Of a stretch of 7,557 bases of DNA, positions 6,574-7,557 are shown one piece after another (position 1 is the first letter of the stretch; the number at the start of each line of letters is the position of its first letter). The notes under the pieces were generated by a model, which searched no databases, was not told the origin of the DNA, and worked only from the letters and a program-made list of their open reading frames with translations. The stretch covers positions 1 to 7,557 of the forward strand of contig JAFZOA010000366.1 of NCBI GenBank assembly GCA_017550775.1. Direction: 5' to 3'. The position numbers were made by a program, and so were the translations under genes. Source of the stretch: Ruminiclostridium sp. Its GTDB lineage: Bacteria > Bacillota_A > Clostridia > Oscillospirales > Ruminococcaceae.

Positions 6574-7452
6574 ATGAGAAAAGTAACAACAGCGGCGGTG
6601 CAGATGCACTGTACCGCGGATATAAACGAGAATATCGCTCTTGCGGACAGTCTCGTCCGTGAGGCGGCGAGGAACGGTGCGCAGGTGATACTGCTCCCGG
6701 AGCTTTTCGAGCGCCCCTACTTCTGTCAGGAGCGCAGGTATGAGTACTACGCCTACGCGAAGCCGACGGCGGAGAACGACGCGGTGAAGCACTTCACGGC
6801 TGTCGCGAGGGAGCTCGGAGTTGTGCTGCCTATAAGCTTCTACGAGCGGGATGTGAACCGGCTTTTCAACTCCTGCGCGGTGATAGATGCGGACGGGGAA
6901 GTACTCGGGGTTTACCGAAAGACGCATATCCCGGACGACCACTACTACCAGGAGAAGTTTTATTTTGTCCCCGGCGACACCGGCTTCAGGGTGTGGAATA
7001 CGCGGTACGCGCGCATCGGCGTGGGGATATGCTGGGATCAGTGGTTCCCGGAGACGGCGCGCTGCATGGCGATAGAGGGGGCGGAGCTTCTGTTCTACCC
7101 GACCGCTATCGGGAGCGAGCCTGTGCTTGACACGGACAGTATGCCGCACTGGCGGCGTGTGATGCAGGGTCACGCTGCTGCGAACGTCATGCCGGTGATC
7201 GCGGCGAACCGCTTCGGTACAGAGAAGGTGGAGCCCTGCGGGGAAAACGGGGGACAGAAGTCCGCGCTGACATTTTACGGCTCGTCCTTTATTACCGACT
7301 GCACCGGCGGGATCGTCGCAGACGCGGGAAGAGAAGGAGACAAGGTGATCTGTTCGGAGCACGACCTTGACGCTATAGACGAGATGCGGCTGAGCTGGGG
7401 GATATTCCGCGACCGCCGTCCCGAAAGATACGGCATTATCACCGAAAGGTGA
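6574..7452 (+). CDS. aguB: N-carbamoylputrescine amidase
   Basis: A nitrilase-superfamily amidase (EC 3.5.1.53) that hydrolyses N-carbamoylputrescine to putrescine, carbon dioxide and ammonia, completing the agmatine route. The 292 residues match the family. The Glu-Lys-Cys triad is visible: Glu43 in LLPELFERPYFCQ, Lys116 in VYRKTHIPDD and Cys153 in GICWDQWFPE. The stretches QEKFYFVPGDTGF, ELLFYPTAIGSEP and HWRRVMQGHAAAN are characteristic of AguB rather than of general nitrilases or beta-ureidopropionase. It begins 7 bases after the aguA stop; the AGGT at 6566-6569 is only a modest ribosome site, so coupling to aguA is likely. Cytosolic; no signal peptide. Nothing appears truncated or missing. 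Confidence 0.96.
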   Translation: MRKVTTAAVQMHCTADINENIALADSLVREAARNGAQVILLPELFERPYFCQERRYEYYAYAKPTAENDAVKHFTAVARELGVVLPISFYERDVNRLFNSCAVIDADGEVLGVYRKTHIPDDHYYQEKFYFVPGDTGFRVWNTRYARIGVGICWDQWFPETARCMAIEGAELLFYPTAIGSEPVLDTDSMPHWRRVMQGHAAANVMPVIAANRFGTEKVEPCGENGGQKSALTFYGSSFITDCTGGIVADAGREGDKVICSEHDLDAIDEMRLSWGIFRDRRPERYGIITER

Positions 7453-7488
7453 AGCGATAATCCATTATGACGAAAGGAGAACACCCGT

Positions 7489-7557
7489 ATGAAGTACGTT
7501 TGTGAGCTTTGTGGCTGGGAGTACGACGAGGAAAAGGGCGATCCGGACAACGGCATA
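7489..7557 (+). CDS. Rubredoxin, N-terminal fragment cut by window edge
   Basis: The first 23 codons (MKYVCELCGWEYDEEKGDPDNGI) match the start of rubredoxin, a small iron protein of about 52 residues that carries single electrons in anaerobes. The first CxxCG iron-binding pair (Cys5, Cys8), the following aromatic residues and GDPDNGI are typical. The second CPxCG pair would lie beyond the window, so a rubredoxin domain fused to another protein, such as a rubrerythrin- or flavodoxin-like partner, cannot be excluded. An AAAGGAGA ribosome site at 7473-7480 sits 8 bases before the ATG. The gap after aguB is 36 bases with no terminator, so read-through from the polyamine operon is possible, although rubredoxin has no known step in polyamine synthesis. 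Confidence 0.85.
   Translation, partial: MKYVCELCGWEYDEEKGDPDNGI

Noticed and set aside
6517..7362. Minus-strand open frame of 281 codons opposite aguB
   Set aside because: It lies wholly across aguA-aguB coding sequence, has low-complexity Arg/Val/His composition and resembles no family; a shadow of the real gene.
7467..7505. ATG at 7467 as an earlier start or small gene before rubredoxin
   Set aside because: It is out of frame with rubredoxin and meets a TGA after 12 codons, overlapping the rubredoxin ribosome site.

Overview
The window is a single head-to-tail, plus-strand gene cluster that reads as a nearly complete arginine-to-spermidine biosynthetic operon. The DNA is moderately GC-rich. 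Isoleucine is often encoded by ATA, and gene starts have AGGAGG-like ribosome binding sites or overlap as ATGA. Together with the protein families (B. subtilis-type arginine decarboxylase, Gram-positive-type AguA and AguB, rubredoxin), this suggests an anaerobic Clostridia member, probably a gut or rumen Ruminococcaceae/Oscillospiraceae organism. That placement is inference from protein and codon style, not a database match.

Layout: (1) bases 1-1314, a fold-type-I arginine decarboxylase whose N-terminus lies outside the window; (2) a 72-base gap with a small GC hairpin; (3) 1387-2253, a SpeE-family aminopropyltransferase; (4) 2250-2954, a zinc-ribbon protein overlapping SpeE by ATGA, whose middle resembles the C-terminal part of YdjI-type SPFH proteins; (5) a 135-base gap with hairpins and a 44-codon open frame ending on the next start codon; (6) 3090-4343, carboxy(nor)spermidine dehydrogenase; (7) 4345-5490, carboxy(nor)spermidine decarboxylase NspC; (8) 5487-6566, agmatine deiminase AguA; (9) 6574-7452, N-carbamoylputrescine amidase AguB; (10) 7489-7557, the first 23 codons of a rubredoxin.

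How they work together: arginine is decarboxylated to agmatine, AguA converts it to N-carbamoylputrescine, and AguB releases putrescine. The dehydrogenase condenses putrescine with aspartate semialdehyde to carboxyspermidine, and NspC decarboxylates that to spermidine. This route needs no S-adenosylmethionine decarboxylase. The SpeE homologue is therefore the odd member: it normally needs decarboxylated SAM, no speD is visible here, and several residues in its usually conserved substrate-pocket motifs look substituted. The best leads are the role of this SpeE, the unexplained zinc-ribbon protein coupled to it, and the structured gap that separates the speE pair from the tightly packed downstream genes. 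No RNA genes, mobile elements, CRISPR arrays or convincing terminators were seen.
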